A stretch of DNA of 64,000 nt, from NCBI GenBank assembly GCA_028285085.1, contig JANQQI010000023.1:62001-126000 (forward strand). Reading direction: 5' to 3'. The position numbers were made by a program, and so were the translations under genes. The notes under the pieces were generated by a model. It was not told where the DNA came from and made no database searches. It saw only the letters and a list, made by a program, of their open reading frames with translations. Shown piece by piece: positions 40,641 through 49,580 of the stretch; within the stretch, counting starts at the first letter, position 1; every line of letters starts with the position of its first letter. This DNA comes from Saprospiraceae bacterium (GTDB taxonomy: Bacteria; Bacteroidota; Bacteroidia; Chitinophagales; Saprospiraceae).

Positions 40641-42044
40641 ATGGAAGCTATCAGTATCTTCGATATCTTCAAAATCGGCGTTGGCCCTTCCAGCTCGCAT
40701 ACCCTTGGTCCCTGGCAAGCCGCCCGGGATTTCATCCAACATATTGATGCTTCGAAAATAGATCGAGTCCGGGTGCATCTTTTCGGCTCCTTATCCAAAA
40801 CGGGACGTGGCCACGCCACGGACGTTGCCGTAATGCTTGGCCTCGAAGGCTACGATCCAAAGACGATCGCTACTGATCAAATTGACCGCTACCTACAGCG
40901 TATTGAAGCTGAGCAAAATCTACAAGTTAAGGGTAATACTGTTGCTTTTGTGCGATCAAAGGATATTGTCTTTGAGCCCTCAACCCACGATTTACATCCC
41001 AATACTTTGATTTTTCACGCTTGGTCGCAAGGCCAATTGATCACAGAAATCACTTATGCATCCGTTGGCGGCGGATTTATTGAAAGGGGAGGAGAGGAAC
41101 ACACGACCGTGGCTCCCGTTCGCTTGCCACATCCGATTCAGCGAGGACAAGAACTGCTAGCCTATACTGATGAATTAGGTGTGTCGATCTCGGACGTGGT
41201 ACACCGCAATGAATTGCACTTTCGGACGGAGGCTGAGATTCAAGCCAGTCTTGATGCCTTATTAGACACCATTATTGATAGTGTATACCGGGGTTGCAGC
41301 ACACCGGGCGTCTTACCTGGTGGTTTGAATGTTAAGCGCCGCGCTTTATCCATGTGTCATCAGCTTACGGACGGCGCGGACTATGCTAATCGCAAGGAAT
41401 GGCTGGATGTGGTCCATAACTCGCCTAAGCATTTCAAAAACATTAACCAATGGATCAGTTGCTTCGCCCTGGCAGTTAACGAGGAGAATGCTGCCTTGGG
41501 CCGTATTGTGACCTCACCGACCAATGGTGCTGCCGGGGTCATTCCGGCGGTGTTATTATACTATTACTTCTTTTGCGACTATGTGGGTAAAGATGCGATG
41601 CGTCAATTTTTATTTACCGCCGGGGAGGTCGGTTGTTTATTCAAAAAAGGCGCTACCATTTCTGCGGCGGTGGGCGGCTGTCAGGCGGAAATTGGCGTTT
41701 CCTCAGCGATGGCCGCCGCGGGCTTGACGGAAGTGCTCGGTGGTAGTCCGCGGCAAGCTTTGATGGCCGCCGAAATAGCGATGGAGCACCACCTTGGCCT
41801 TACCTGTGATCCGATCGGCGGCCTGGTCCAAATTCCCTGCATCGAGCGCAACGCGATGGGCGCTATGAAGGCTATCACCGCTGCCCATCTAGCCCTGTCT
41901 AATGATCCAGAAGCCGCCATTGTGCACCTCGACACCGTCATCAAAACGATGTGGGACACTGCTCAAGATATGAACGGGAAGTATAAAGAGACCTCAGAGG
42001 GTGGGCTCGCGTTTAATTTGCCGGTGGTGCTGGCGAATTGTTGA
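40641..42044 (+). CDS. sdaA: L-serine ammonia-lyase, single-chain iron-sulphur type
   Basis: A 467-residue enzyme. The N-terminal regulatory domain starts [21 protein letters not shown] and the catalytic domain has [40 protein letters not shown] and [20 protein letters not shown]; the cysteines in the latter group hold the 4Fe-4S cluster. It converts L-serine to pyruvate and ammonia in the cytosol. Length is normal for the fused alpha-beta form. It stands 98 bp after the TRIC-like gene. Confidence 0.95.
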   Translation: MEAISIFDIFKIGVGPSSSHTLGPWQAARDFIQHIDASKIDRVRVHLFGSLSKTGRGHATDVAVMLGLEGYDPKTIATDQIDRYLQRIEAEQNLQVKGNTVAFVRSKDIVFEPSTHDLHPNTLIFHAWSQGQLITEITYASVGGGFIERGGEEHTTVAPVRLPHPIQRGQELLAYTDELGVSISDVVHRNELHFRTEAEIQASLDALLDTIIDSVYRGCSTPGVLPGGLNVKRRALSMCHQLTDGADYANRKEWLDVVHNSPKHFKNINQWISCFALAVNEENAALGRIVTSPTNGAAGVIPAVLLYYYFFCDYVGKDAMRQFLFTAGEVGCLFKKGATISAAVGGCQAEIGVSSAMAAAGLTEVLGGSPRQALMAAEIAMEHHLGLTCDPIGGLVQIPCIERNAMGAMKAITAAHLALSNDPEAAIVHLDTVIKTMWDTAQDMNGKYKETSEGGLAFNLPVVLANC

Positions 42045-42158
42045 TTGGAGTTGAGCTATCAGGAGATATTCATCGAGCAAACATTTGCTCTTGTGGAGTT
42101 TTCTGGTGAAGAAGGCTAAGCCGCTGTATATTATATTTTCAGCTCAAAACTAATTGCT

Positions 42159-42686
42159 ATGGAAAGTTATGAATTGATGAAGCCGGTTTTTACACGAATC
42201 GCCGTTGAAGAAGGCGGGCACTATCAATTTCGAGATGAGAAATATTGGGGCGGTGATATGTCTGTCATACCAATTACCTACCATAAATTAGTTGTTCCAA
42301 TAAAAGATGCTCATGTTATAGTTGATTATGAACTGGGTAATCACAACATGGCTAGCTTCTTTTGTGAACTATCCGATTTTAACCCTATTCCTTCATTTAC
42401 CATTTCCTACCGAAGTCCATATCGAAGACTTTTTAATAAAAAATTGAATGCCCTAAAAGTAAATTGTGAGGATACTCATTTTAAAAATTACTTGCAGCAG
42501 GAATTAATAGAGCTAGAGCTAGAACACATTGCTCGAGATAGTCAATTTGAACCAAATATTAAACTCATCCATTCTGATACATCTGCAGAATTAAAAACAA
42601 GATATTACCTAGGGTTTAAGTACAAGCACCGTGTTATACAACCTTTGCTCCGCTTTTATGAGGCGGTGATTGAGTGGGGGCGTTAG
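42159..42686 (+). CDS. Unknown soluble protein
   Basis: A 175-residue protein with no signal peptide or membrane segment; base composition is AT-richer than the sdaA gene before it. The N-terminal half is beta-rich (YHKLVVPIKDAHVIVDYELG, SFTISYRSPYRRLF), the C-terminal half helical (NYLQQELIELELEHI, HRVIQPLLRFYEAVIEW). The start follows an A-rich leader and a TATATTTT stretch. I do not recognise a family. It lies alone between sdaA (114 bp) and a convergent T9SS gene (84 bp). Confidence 0.6.
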   Translation: MESYELMKPVFTRIAVEEGGHYQFRDEKYWGGDMSVIPITYHKLVVPIKDAHVIVDYELGNHNMASFFCELSDFNPIPSFTISYRSPYRRLFNKKLNALKVNCEDTHFKNYLQQELIELELEHIARDSQFEPNIKLIHSDTSAELKTRYYLGFKYKHRVIQPLLRFYEAVIEWGR

Positions 42687-42770
42687 GTAATTGTTTTTGG
42701 TTTGTTGAATAAAAAACAGAGTGGCTATAATTTCTGAATTTTGTAATTCTGACAACCTTAAGCATTCCAC

Positions 42771-44444
42771 TTAGCGCCCAATCACCAAGCGCTGTGGTGT
42801 ACTCCCCGGAAAATCCAACACATACACCCCGTTCGGCAAGTTGGAGACGTCCAAAATACCATTTTCCGGGAGTTGTCCCTGCCGAACCAGCCGCCCGCCC
42901 CAGTCTACCAGCCGATAGTAGCGGGCGTAGCGCGCCGGGAGCTCCACCTGAATGTGATCCGCGGCCGGGTTGGGGTAGAGGCGCCAATCGGATGGAGCAA
43001 GAAAATCAGTGCTGGTCAGCGTATTACAATCGGCGGAATTGGGCAGCGGATTGGGCTCGATCGGAGAGCCGGGACTGAGGTCCAGATTCTGGAGGCCGGG
43101 GTAATCGGGAGTGTAGCGGGTACTACGGAAAACGATATTGCCCGCGAGGCTGCCGTTCGGTGGAATGGGTTCACCCTGAGGCGTCGGACCTTGTACCGTG
43201 ACCGGATTGACGTATTCCCAGACGATGTTATCCTCCGCGTTGATCTCGAAGAAACGGCCCTCTGCACCACTGCAGATCAAAATATTGCCATTGGGTTGCT
43301 GCTCCGCACCCGATATGAAGCTCGAGTACCAATCGGTCGGATTGGGATACTGAAAGGTATAATCCGGTGCCGCCGGACCGTAGGCGGTATTCGGGGTGTA
43401 AGCATAGTTGCCTTCGGCATCCACCGGTGGACTGATGATATCGACCGACGAGGCGTTGCCACCCGGTCGATCCCGACCATTGTTGAACAGCATAATTTTA
43501 CCGGCATCGGGCAGGCCGGCGTCGATCCAGCGCACATCGTGCTGTCCGAAGAGTTGGCGATCGGACAGCGTCCCCTGATCGTAGCCAATGGGATTGCCCC
43601 AGCGGTAGAGGATATCGCCGCCTTTGCCGCTATTACCGCCTGTATGTCCGGCGGCTTCCTCGGTGGTGGTGCTGTGATCGATGACATAGAGTTCGTTGAG
43701 GCCCGGCGAGCCGAAAATGATTTGGTCGAGCTCGGGATTGTAGTCTAAGCAATTTGCGTGAATCCAGTCGGCGTCGCCCGGCGTCGGGAAATCGGGGTAA
43801 AAATTGATGTCCAACAGCTCGGGGTGCTCCGCCACTACGCCGTAATTGGGCTTGTTGGGATCTTGATCCTGAATGAGGTGATCCCAAAGATGCCATGCCC
43901 ACACAATCTCACCGCTGGTTGGGCCGGTCTGTTGTACTTCTATGATATGCTCGGGCCAGAGGGCGTTGTCATCCAGAAAGTTGGGATCGCGCCCCTGCGC
44001 TACGGCCTCATCGACCGATTTGTATTCCCAGGCTAGCACCAAAACGTTGCCATTAGGAAGTGGCTCAATGTCGTGATGCATTCGCACATTGTTGTCCGAG
44101 TACACGAAATCCCAGAGCAAGTTGCCCTCCCAATCTAGTTTTTGGAAGCGTTCACCGGCGCCACCGGCGTTGATGACTGGATTAACCAAGCCCGTTCTGG
44201 CGGTGCGCAGCAGTGTACCGTCTTCCAGCAAATAGACCATTTGAGCTGGATTGGCATCCGTCTCCCAGCGATGGACTTCCTTGCCGCAGTTGTCAATCAA
44301 ATAGATGTTATTCGACCGCAAGGGGGCGAAAAGAGTATAGCCCTCAAAGGCTTCATCTTCGTAAGTGAAGAGGCCTACCGTTTGGGCTTGAAGCCCGCTT
44401 GGCAAAAAAAGAATGGCGAAAAAGGCAAAGTAAAGTTGACGCAT
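42771..44444 (-). CDS. Secreted aryl-sulfotransferase-like protein with T9SS sorting domain
   Basis: A 557-residue protein with signal peptide (MRQLYFAFFAILFLPSGLQAQ). The propeller part matches arylsulfotransferase (ASST)-type proteins: LRSNNIYLIDNCGKEVHRW, RMHHDIEPLPNGNVLVLAWE, ADWIHANCLDYNPELDQIIF and GQHDVRWIDAG. The histidines in MHHDIEPLPNGN and in WIHAN are the ones expected in the ASST active site. The last about 80 residues (WRLYPNPAADHIQVELP, NGVYVLDF) are a T9SS sorting domain, so it should be at the cell surface. Many such Bacteroidota proteins may not be sulfotransferases; this is uncertain. G+C is notably high compared with neighbours. Confidence 0.88.
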   Translation of the reverse strand: MRQLYFAFFAILFLPSGLQAQTVGLFTYEDEAFEGYTLFAPLRSNNIYLIDNCGKEVHRWETDANPAQMVYLLEDGTLLRTARTGLVNPVINAGGAGERFQKLDWEGNLLWDFVYSDNNVRMHHDIEPLPNGNVLVLAWEYKSVDEAVAQGRDPNFLDDNALWPEHIIEVQQTGPTSGEIVWAWHLWDHLIQDQDPNKPNYGVVAEHPELLDINFYPDFPTPGDADWIHANCLDYNPELDQIIFGSPGLNELYVIDHSTTTEEAAGHTGGNSGKGGDILYRWGNPIGYDQGTLSDRQLFGQHDVRWIDAGLPDAGKIMLFNNGRDRPGGNASSVDIISPPVDAEGNYAYTPNTAYGPAAPDYTFQYPNPTDWYSSFISGAEQQPNGNILICSGAEGRFFEINAEDNIVWEYVNPVTVQGPTPQGEPIPPNGSLAGNIVFRSTRYTPDYPGLQNLDLSPGSPIEPNPLPNSADCNTLTSTDFLAPSDWRLYPNPAADHIQVELPARYARYYRLVDWGGRLVRQGQLPENGILDVSNLPNGVYVLDFPGSTPQRLVIGR

Positions 44445-44536
44445 CTGGGAAGTAGAGTATTGTTAAATATGTTTATACGACTCCAAATCTAAACCAGCCC
44501 CATCAATTCTAGTTTAAAATGGACAGGGATAATTTG

Positions 44537-45199
44537 TCAGTTCTCTTTCAAAACGTAAGAGCCGATGATGAGCCCCCAACCGCCGGCCGGGTTGCGCATC
44601 CAACGCGTACCTAAAACATTTTTGATACTCCTGGTCTTACCGAATAGGTCTTGCTTCCCAAAGGTGCAGTAAGAAGCGTGGGCATTAGTCCAGATGACTA
44701 CCGATTTCTTGTTTTTAATATGCCGGCGCCGGATCGACTCTTTTTCAAATCCCAAAATATCGTACACGTTCTCTGTCTTATAACCTGAATTGAGATATTC
44801 CACCGCATTTGTGAAATTCTTGATACACTCATGATGCTTGTATTCCGTCTTTTTCACCAGAATTCGTTTGCACATGATAGCGTATAAAATGATCGCATCG
44901 TCGAGGAATAGGCTGTCTTCTTTGTTCTTAAACTTAGCTTGATCTTCCGTAATAGCGATCTCATTTTCATCAATACTTAATTCCAAATCGTCGCGTAGTG
45001 TAACCGTAATCGTCCCGCCTTCTTTTTTGTACTGCTTAAATATGGCCTCCAGCGAACCGAATTGAATCAAGGCCGCCTTAATCAAAGCAATGCTGGCACA
45101 ATTGCCGTGGGTATCATCTTGCATACAGATGGCTGATTCTTTTGGCAGTTTCACTGTGCCTTGATAAAAGTCCGAAATGATGTCATTGTGTTTGGGCAT
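44537..45199 (-). CDS. Possible minimal calpain-like cysteine peptidase
   Basis: A 220-residue protein without signal or membrane segments. HGNCASIALIKAALIQFG (C34) recalls the calpain Q-x-G-D/N-C helix, SVVIWTNAHASYCTFG (H174) the GHAYSVTG strand and RWMRNPAGGWG (N203) the RNPWG turn; cysteine, histidine and asparagine are in family order with about 140 and 30 residues between them. A segment resembling the calpain helix LLEKAYAKL lies in between (ILYAIMCKRILV). Calpain sequences otherwise share little, so this is a structural guess. No partner gene is evident; it is transcribed alone, between an ASST-like and a YncE-like gene. Confidence 0.6.
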   Translation of the reverse strand: MPKHNDIISDFYQGTVKLPKESAICMQDDTHGNCASIALIKAALIQFGSLEAIFKQYKKEGGTITVTLRDDLELSIDENEIAITEDQAKFKNKEDSLFLDDAIILYAIMCKRILVKKTEYKHHECIKNFTNAVEYLNSGYKTENVYDILGFEKESIRRRHIKNKKSVVIWTNAHASYCTFGKQDLFGKTRSIKNVLGTRWMRNPAGGWGLIIGSYVLKEN

Positions 45200-45319
45200 A
45201 GTTGGTTTCGTTTTATGTTTTCAATTAGTGAGATATAATACCTCATTAAATTCAATCAATATACTTCTACACTAAGCTGGATATTAGATTTTCAACCTTT
45301 GGAGATTTTGGCGTTAAAG

Positions 45320-45480
45320 CAATTAAATGCGGGAAAGCCTTTTCATTAAAACCTTTCCAGAGGTAAAATAGCGCAGCTATTTTGCTGACCTTGGAAAGGC
45401 TGCGGGAGGCTAATTTAATTGTAGCCAAAAGATCTACAGTTACGGCTTTTGGGTTACTTTTCGGCTGAAGGAAAAGTAAC
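45320..45480 (-). repeat. Intergenic inverted-repeat element downstream of the YncE-like gene
   Basis: Two structures are adjacent. A perfect 10-bp stem (45453-45462 with 45471-45480, 8-nt loop) lies 21 bp after the minus-strand stop at 45502. Next to it, 45320-45421 forms a long imperfect hairpin: the ends CAATTAAA and TTTAATTG pair, CCTTTCC (45352-45358) pairs with GGAAAGG (45393-45399), and AAATAGC pairs with GCTATTT around a 3-nt loop. The first probably terminates transcription; the whole resembles a dispersed intergenic repeat. Confidence 0.6.
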
Positions 45481-45501
45481 ATATTAAGCTTTCTTAATAA
45501 C

Positions 45502-48093
45502 CTATTGTAAAACCACCTTCCCCCGCTGCACCACCTTCTCTCCATTCCACAACTCATAAACATACACGCCATTTGACCAACGTTGCTGCCGCTCAATGGT
45601 AAAACTAGCCGGATCAGCAATCACCTCTTCCACCAGTAAACGTCCCTGCAAATCCCGCAAACGAAACTGTAGCTGGTGCGATAAATCCACCCCGTCGGCC
45701 GCCGTAAAATGCAAGTGTTCCGCCACTGGGTTGGGAAACAAACGGTACGGCTGCTGCATCGGAATCACAATCTCTTGAAAGCCTACTGGGCTATCTTCTA
45801 CAAAGAGTGTCACCTCGTCGGTTGCCGGGTGAGCCACGGCGGCCTTAAGTCCATCCGGGGTGATATCAAAATGATGGATCGGCAAAGCCGGTAGATCGAA
45901 GGCACTCAGGAATGTAGAATCGGTGACCAGCAAATGATGCATTTGGACGTCCAAATCTGGCGACCGCTGCAAGGTGAAGCCCCGGCCGGTCGCCGCGTAT
46001 TGAATGGCAATCGGCGCAGTATCTTCGTAGTTGATCTCCTCTATAAACTCCAAGGTTTGAAGCGAAAAGCGTTGGGTGCTTTGTACTTCCGAGGAAGCTA
46101 TCCAAAAAGATAACTCACGGGGATCATAGGTCACGCGAACCGGGTTTTCAATACAAGGATAAGTACCAATGAGACTCCAGGTTTCATCCTGCCCGAACAG
46201 CAAGGCCAGCTCATCATTATCTTTTAAAGTCACTGCGGCAAAAACACCATTGCCGAGCAGCTCATTTTCTTCGCTGATCGCTATTTGCAAGGGGAAGCCC
46301 TCCAGCGCAATTTCGGTGAGCACACTGTGGCTGCTGAGTTCCAGAATTTGAACTTGGCTATCGAAGGGATTAGCTACCAGTGCATACTGGCCATCCGGCG
46401 TGAATTTCAGATCACTACGAATACCGTAGTTGGTCCAGCTGATGCCGGTATTGCCGATGTCGATCGTTGTTTCGAGGCCGGAATTAGCGCCGTCGAGCTT
46501 AATGACACCAATATTATCATTGGAGCCCGCATTGATGGCGTAGGCGTACTGATCGCCGGGCAGGACAAATACCTGATCAGGCTTGCTACCTCCACTGGGG
46601 ACGTCCGCTACAATTTGGCTGGTTTGTAGATCGATGATGGCCACCCGGTTGTCAAGGCGTTTAGCCACCAATGCGTATTGACCATCCGAAGTGACATCGA
46701 CTTGGAAAGTCTCGTTACTACCGAGATCAATGATGCCTTCTAAACTGGCACTGGCTACATCGATCACGGAGAGCGTCCCTGAAAGTGAGTTGATGGCCAA
46801 GAGCCGACTACCGTCGGCGGTAAACTTAACGGCGTAGGTGGCATCGGCTTCTAGGTCAGAGCCAGTAGAACTATTTCCATCTTGGGTTAGGTTAACCGGA
46901 TTAATGAAGTCATAAAAGACTAAAGATTCGTAGCGCAGGGGATCGCTGGCCACAATCCGATTGCCTTGGCCGACGGCGCCATTTTGGATCGAAATACCAC
47001 TTAGGCTGCTTTGGATTGTACCGGTCTCAGCATTAACTACAGCGATGTAAAAATCGCCAGCAATGAAGTGCGTACCACTGGCGCTGGTTCCGACCCAATC
47101 GGGGGTGTTGCCCGTTTCGACGGTTTGCCAGCTTTCGGCGTTAAAATTGATCAGAGCGGTATTTCCTGGATTAGCGGGGACATAAGCCCGACTTCCGTCC
47201 GTGTTTACGGCGGGTGGGCTGTAGGAGGAAAAGATGTTGGTGTTATCTAAGGTGACTTGCTTGGTAAAGCTTTGGGTAGCGACGTCGATTTGGATCAGTT
47301 GGCCGGGATTACCGGTTCGCATGGCGACTAACTTTGTGCCGTCACCGCTAAGTTCAATTTGGCCACATCCTGCAGCTTCAGGAATATTGGCCGTGACCAT
47401 TCCCGTACTTAAATCCCAAAATTGTAAGGCCGTAACACCATAGCCATTTACCAGGTAGCTCTCATCCGGGGTGATTCGGAAATTAGAGTAGTAGACTGAA
47501 TTTCGAGGATTGGAAGTAATAAAGGAAAATTTATAAAGTCCAACTGGAAAAGCATTGATGGTCAAAGTGTTCGCTAAAGTGTTTAGATTGAATACTTCAG
47601 CGGTAGAACTTTCGTCACAACCCACAACGGCGATATTACCGGGACCACTGACGTGTACTTTGGCCGGGCGAGCGGAAACGGTCGCTACGTCCGCAATGCT
47701 ATAATCACTTAATTGAATGAAATACACCTCATTACTTCCGAGGCAGGCTACTACGGCCAGTTCATCCGAGAAATCGAGATCGATCGGTTGGATACCCACC
47801 GGAATATTCTGGACGATGGCTTTAGTGGCCCAGTCGATCACGGTGATATTATTGGTAGTACGATTTAGTACCCATACTTGGTCGCCATCGCGGGTAAATT
47901 TCATTTCACCGATATAATCCCCTTCAATTTCGTCACCGGCAGGAATTGTGGTCAGATCAACCGTTGCTTTGGCAGGGGTGAACTGACGGGTTGTATTTTG
48001 AAAAATGGGCAAGGGGTCGCCATCTGAATTGACTTGTGCCAGTAGAACATTACAAAGGAAGAGGAATAGAACGGGGAGTAAAAAGCGCGTCAT
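45502..48093 (-). CDS. Secreted YncE-like beta-propeller with T9SS sorting domain
   Basis: An 863-residue protein with signal peptide (MTRFLLPVLFLFLCNVLLAQ). It consists of YVTN/YncE-type propeller repeats of about 40-45 residues: VWVLNRTTNNITVIDW, VGIQPIDLDFSDELAVVACLG, LLAINSLSGTLSVIDV, YALVAKRLDNRVAIID and so on through residue about 770. The C-terminal about 75 residues (LFPNPVAEHLHF through NGVYVYEL to VLQ) form the T9SS sorting signal. Such proteins bind surfaces, polymers or metals at the cell surface; no catalytic residues were found. Transcription runs into the hairpin at 45453-45480. Confidence 0.9.
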   Translation of the reverse strand: MTRFLLPVLFLFLCNVLLAQVNSDGDPLPIFQNTTRQFTPAKATVDLTTIPAGDEIEGDYIGEMKFTRDGDQVWVLNRTTNNITVIDWATKAIVQNIPVGIQPIDLDFSDELAVVACLGSNEVYFIQLSDYSIADVATVSARPAKVHVSGPGNIAVVGCDESSTAEVFNLNTLANTLTINAFPVGLYKFSFITSNPRNSVYYSNFRITPDESYLVNGYGVTALQFWDLSTGMVTANIPEAAGCGQIELSGDGTKLVAMRTGNPGQLIQIDVATQSFTKQVTLDNTNIFSSYSPPAVNTDGSRAYVPANPGNTALINFNAESWQTVETGNTPDWVGTSASGTHFIAGDFYIAVVNAETGTIQSSLSGISIQNGAVGQGNRIVASDPLRYESLVFYDFINPVNLTQDGNSSTGSDLEADATYAVKFTADGSRLLAINSLSGTLSVIDVASASLEGIIDLGSNETFQVDVTSDGQYALVAKRLDNRVAIIDLQTSQIVADVPSGGSKPDQVFVLPGDQYAYAINAGSNDNIGVIKLDGANSGLETTIDIGNTGISWTNYGIRSDLKFTPDGQYALVANPFDSQVQILELSSHSVLTEIALEGFPLQIAISEENELLGNGVFAAVTLKDNDELALLFGQDETWSLIGTYPCIENPVRVTYDPRELSFWIASSEVQSTQRFSLQTLEFIEEINYEDTAPIAIQYAATGRGFTLQRSPDLDVQMHHLLVTDSTFLSAFDLPALPIHHFDITPDGLKAAVAHPATDEVTLFVEDSPVGFQEIVIPMQQPYRLFPNPVAEHLHFTAADGVDLSHQLQFRLRDLQGRLLVEEVIADPASFTIERQQRWSNGVYVYELWNGEKVVQRGKVVLQ

Positions 48094-48243
48094 AAAGGGG
48101 AAATATTGAGTGTGAAAATTGAGGGTAATCCTACTGAAACCCTCTTGCTTAAAGTTACCGAATTGTTTTCACACCCAAAAAGTCGACATATAGAATTTAA
48201 ACAAAATCCTTCTTCTTTTTTACTACGCCATTCTAATCATTCC

Positions 48244-49194
48244 TTAATCTAAATGCTCAGAAATAAAGTGCCGGATGGAGGCATCGCAATCATCACAACC
48301 TAGCACGAAAGCACCGTGACCACCATTCTCAATCGCTTTCAACTCATTTTCAATGCCCAGAGCATCCGCTATGGGGTGAATAAGCCCTGAGCCTTGCGTG
48401 ACGATGCCTGTACCGTTGGATTCCCCTTCCAGATAAGGGACAATGTCATCGCTCGTGCCGTGGATGCTAAACAAGATAGGATCACCAATGCTGAGGAAGT
48501 CTGCCTTACCCAGCGCGCCAGCAATATTGATCACGCCTTTCACTTGGGATGAATAACCGGCATTTCCACTATTACCTTCAAAGCCACCATTGGCGTTGAG
48601 GTGATTGACCAATGTCGCGCCTCCCATCGTAGAAACCTCCGTCAGTTCGTCGAGGTAAGCATAATGTAAAGCCGTGATGGCACCTGCGGAATAGCCACCG
48701 ATAAAGATATTGGTGGTGTCAATGCCGTAAGTGCTAGCCTCTTTGCGGAAGAAGCGAACGGCCGCTTTCATATCGGCTAAAGCATCTGCTACGCCTTTGA
48801 GAATGTTTTCAGAACTCTGCTCAATGTCAACTAAGCGATACCCGATCGAAGCGAAGACATAGCCAGAACGCGAGAAATAAGACCCCAGGGCTTCTAGTTC
48901 GCTTTTATTGCCGGCGACAAAGCCGCCACCGTGTGCCATGATTACTAAAGGACGTTGCCGCAGGGAATCACCGACCGGTTGGAAAATATTCATGTCGAGA
49001 TCTTGGGTGGCGCCACTTAAAGTCGTATTCGAACCGTAGACGACATCTGCGTCCTTGGTGAAGTTGGGAAAGACCAGACTATTAAATCGTTCGGTGCCAA
49101 GTGGTTCTTCTACGATGGGATCAGAATCATCTTTATTACAATGGAGTAAAAACAGGCAAAAACTCAGGCCAAGGAGGAGTATCCGATAATGCAT
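48244..49194 (-). CDS. Alpha/beta hydrolase lipoprotein (carboxylesterase/BD-FAE-like)
   Basis: A 316-residue lipoprotein; the lipobox FLLHC puts the acylated cysteine near residue 19. The oxyanion motif VIMAHGGGFVAGN, nucleophile FIGGYSAGAITALH (Ser in GYSAG), acid in SIHGTSDDIVPY and histidine in NGGHGAFV complete a serine hydrolase set of the HGGG type, common in hormone-sensitive lipase and feruloyl/acetyl esterases. Its surface location suggests de-esterification of plant or algal polymers. It stands 150 bp after the YncE-like gene and is divergent from the T9SS propeller at 49581. Confidence 0.9.
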   Translation of the reverse strand: MHYRILLLGLSFCLFLLHCNKDDSDPIVEEPLGTERFNSLVFPNFTKDADVVYGSNTTLSGATQDLDMNIFQPVGDSLRQRPLVIMAHGGGFVAGNKSELEALGSYFSRSGYVFASIGYRLVDIEQSSENILKGVADALADMKAAVRFFRKEASTYGIDTTNIFIGGYSAGAITALHYAYLDELTEVSTMGGATLVNHLNANGGFEGNSGNAGYSSQVKGVINIAGALGKADFLSIGDPILFSIHGTSDDIVPYLEGESNGTGIVTQGSGLIHPIADALGIENELKAIENGGHGAFVLGCDDCDASIRHFISEHLD

Positions 49195-49580
49195 GATTTG
49201 GGTTTGTAAGATGACAGTAGGAAAACTTTATATTGAAACGCAAAATTGATCCTCTCGGTATAACCACTAACAAATGAAGTTTGCATAAGGGCTTTGTTTA
49301 GAATGAATCATTACTAATAATGGAGTCGTTGCATTTTTGGAGGCAAAGTTTTGATGTAATTGATGGTCGCTTGATTAATCGCAGTTAGAGAATACTTGGA
49401 CATTGGCAAAATGCTGTAATTCCTTTATCTTTGCTGCACTTACCTGGTTTTTTTCATAATTTTTCACAAACTAATCCAAGTTGTGCCTATTGGTGCTGCG
49501 CTTAAGTATTTGGACCATCCAAAATACTTTGACTAGTTGCCATGGCTGACGGCAATTTGGTAAAATTAACCACTACGATA
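49195..49580. other. Intergenic region, 386 bp, between divergent surface-protein genes
   Basis: No coding frame is supported. It contains the promoter described at 49403-49433 for the plus-strand propeller gene, leaving a leader of about 147 bases. The segment around 49472-49485 (TAATCCAAGTTGTG) resembles the shared block at 9834 and 23679, in the opposite orientation relative to the gene. The promoter of the esterase was not recognised. Confidence 0.55.
49403..49433 (+). promoter_or_regulatory. Bacteroidota-type promoter for the 49581 gene
   Basis: TATCTTTG at 49426-49433 matches TAnnTTTG exactly, and TTG at 49403-49405 with 20 bases between is a suitable -33 element. Transcription would start a few bases later, giving a leader of roughly 140 bases before ATG 49581. 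Confidence 0.6.

Noticed and set aside
42075..42090. GAGCAAA/TTTGCTC short hairpin after sdaA
   Set aside because: The loop is only 2 bases and no T run follows; not convincing.
42873..43748. Plus-strand frame of 291 codons opposite the ASST-like gene
   Set aside because: Antisense to a GC-rich coding region with a clear signal peptide and T9SS end; long antisense frames are expected there.
45267..45620. Minus-strand frame of 117 codons across the intergenic repeat
   Set aside because: It spans the 3' end of the YncE-like gene in another frame and runs through the palindromic element; it is best explained as repeat sequence open by chance.
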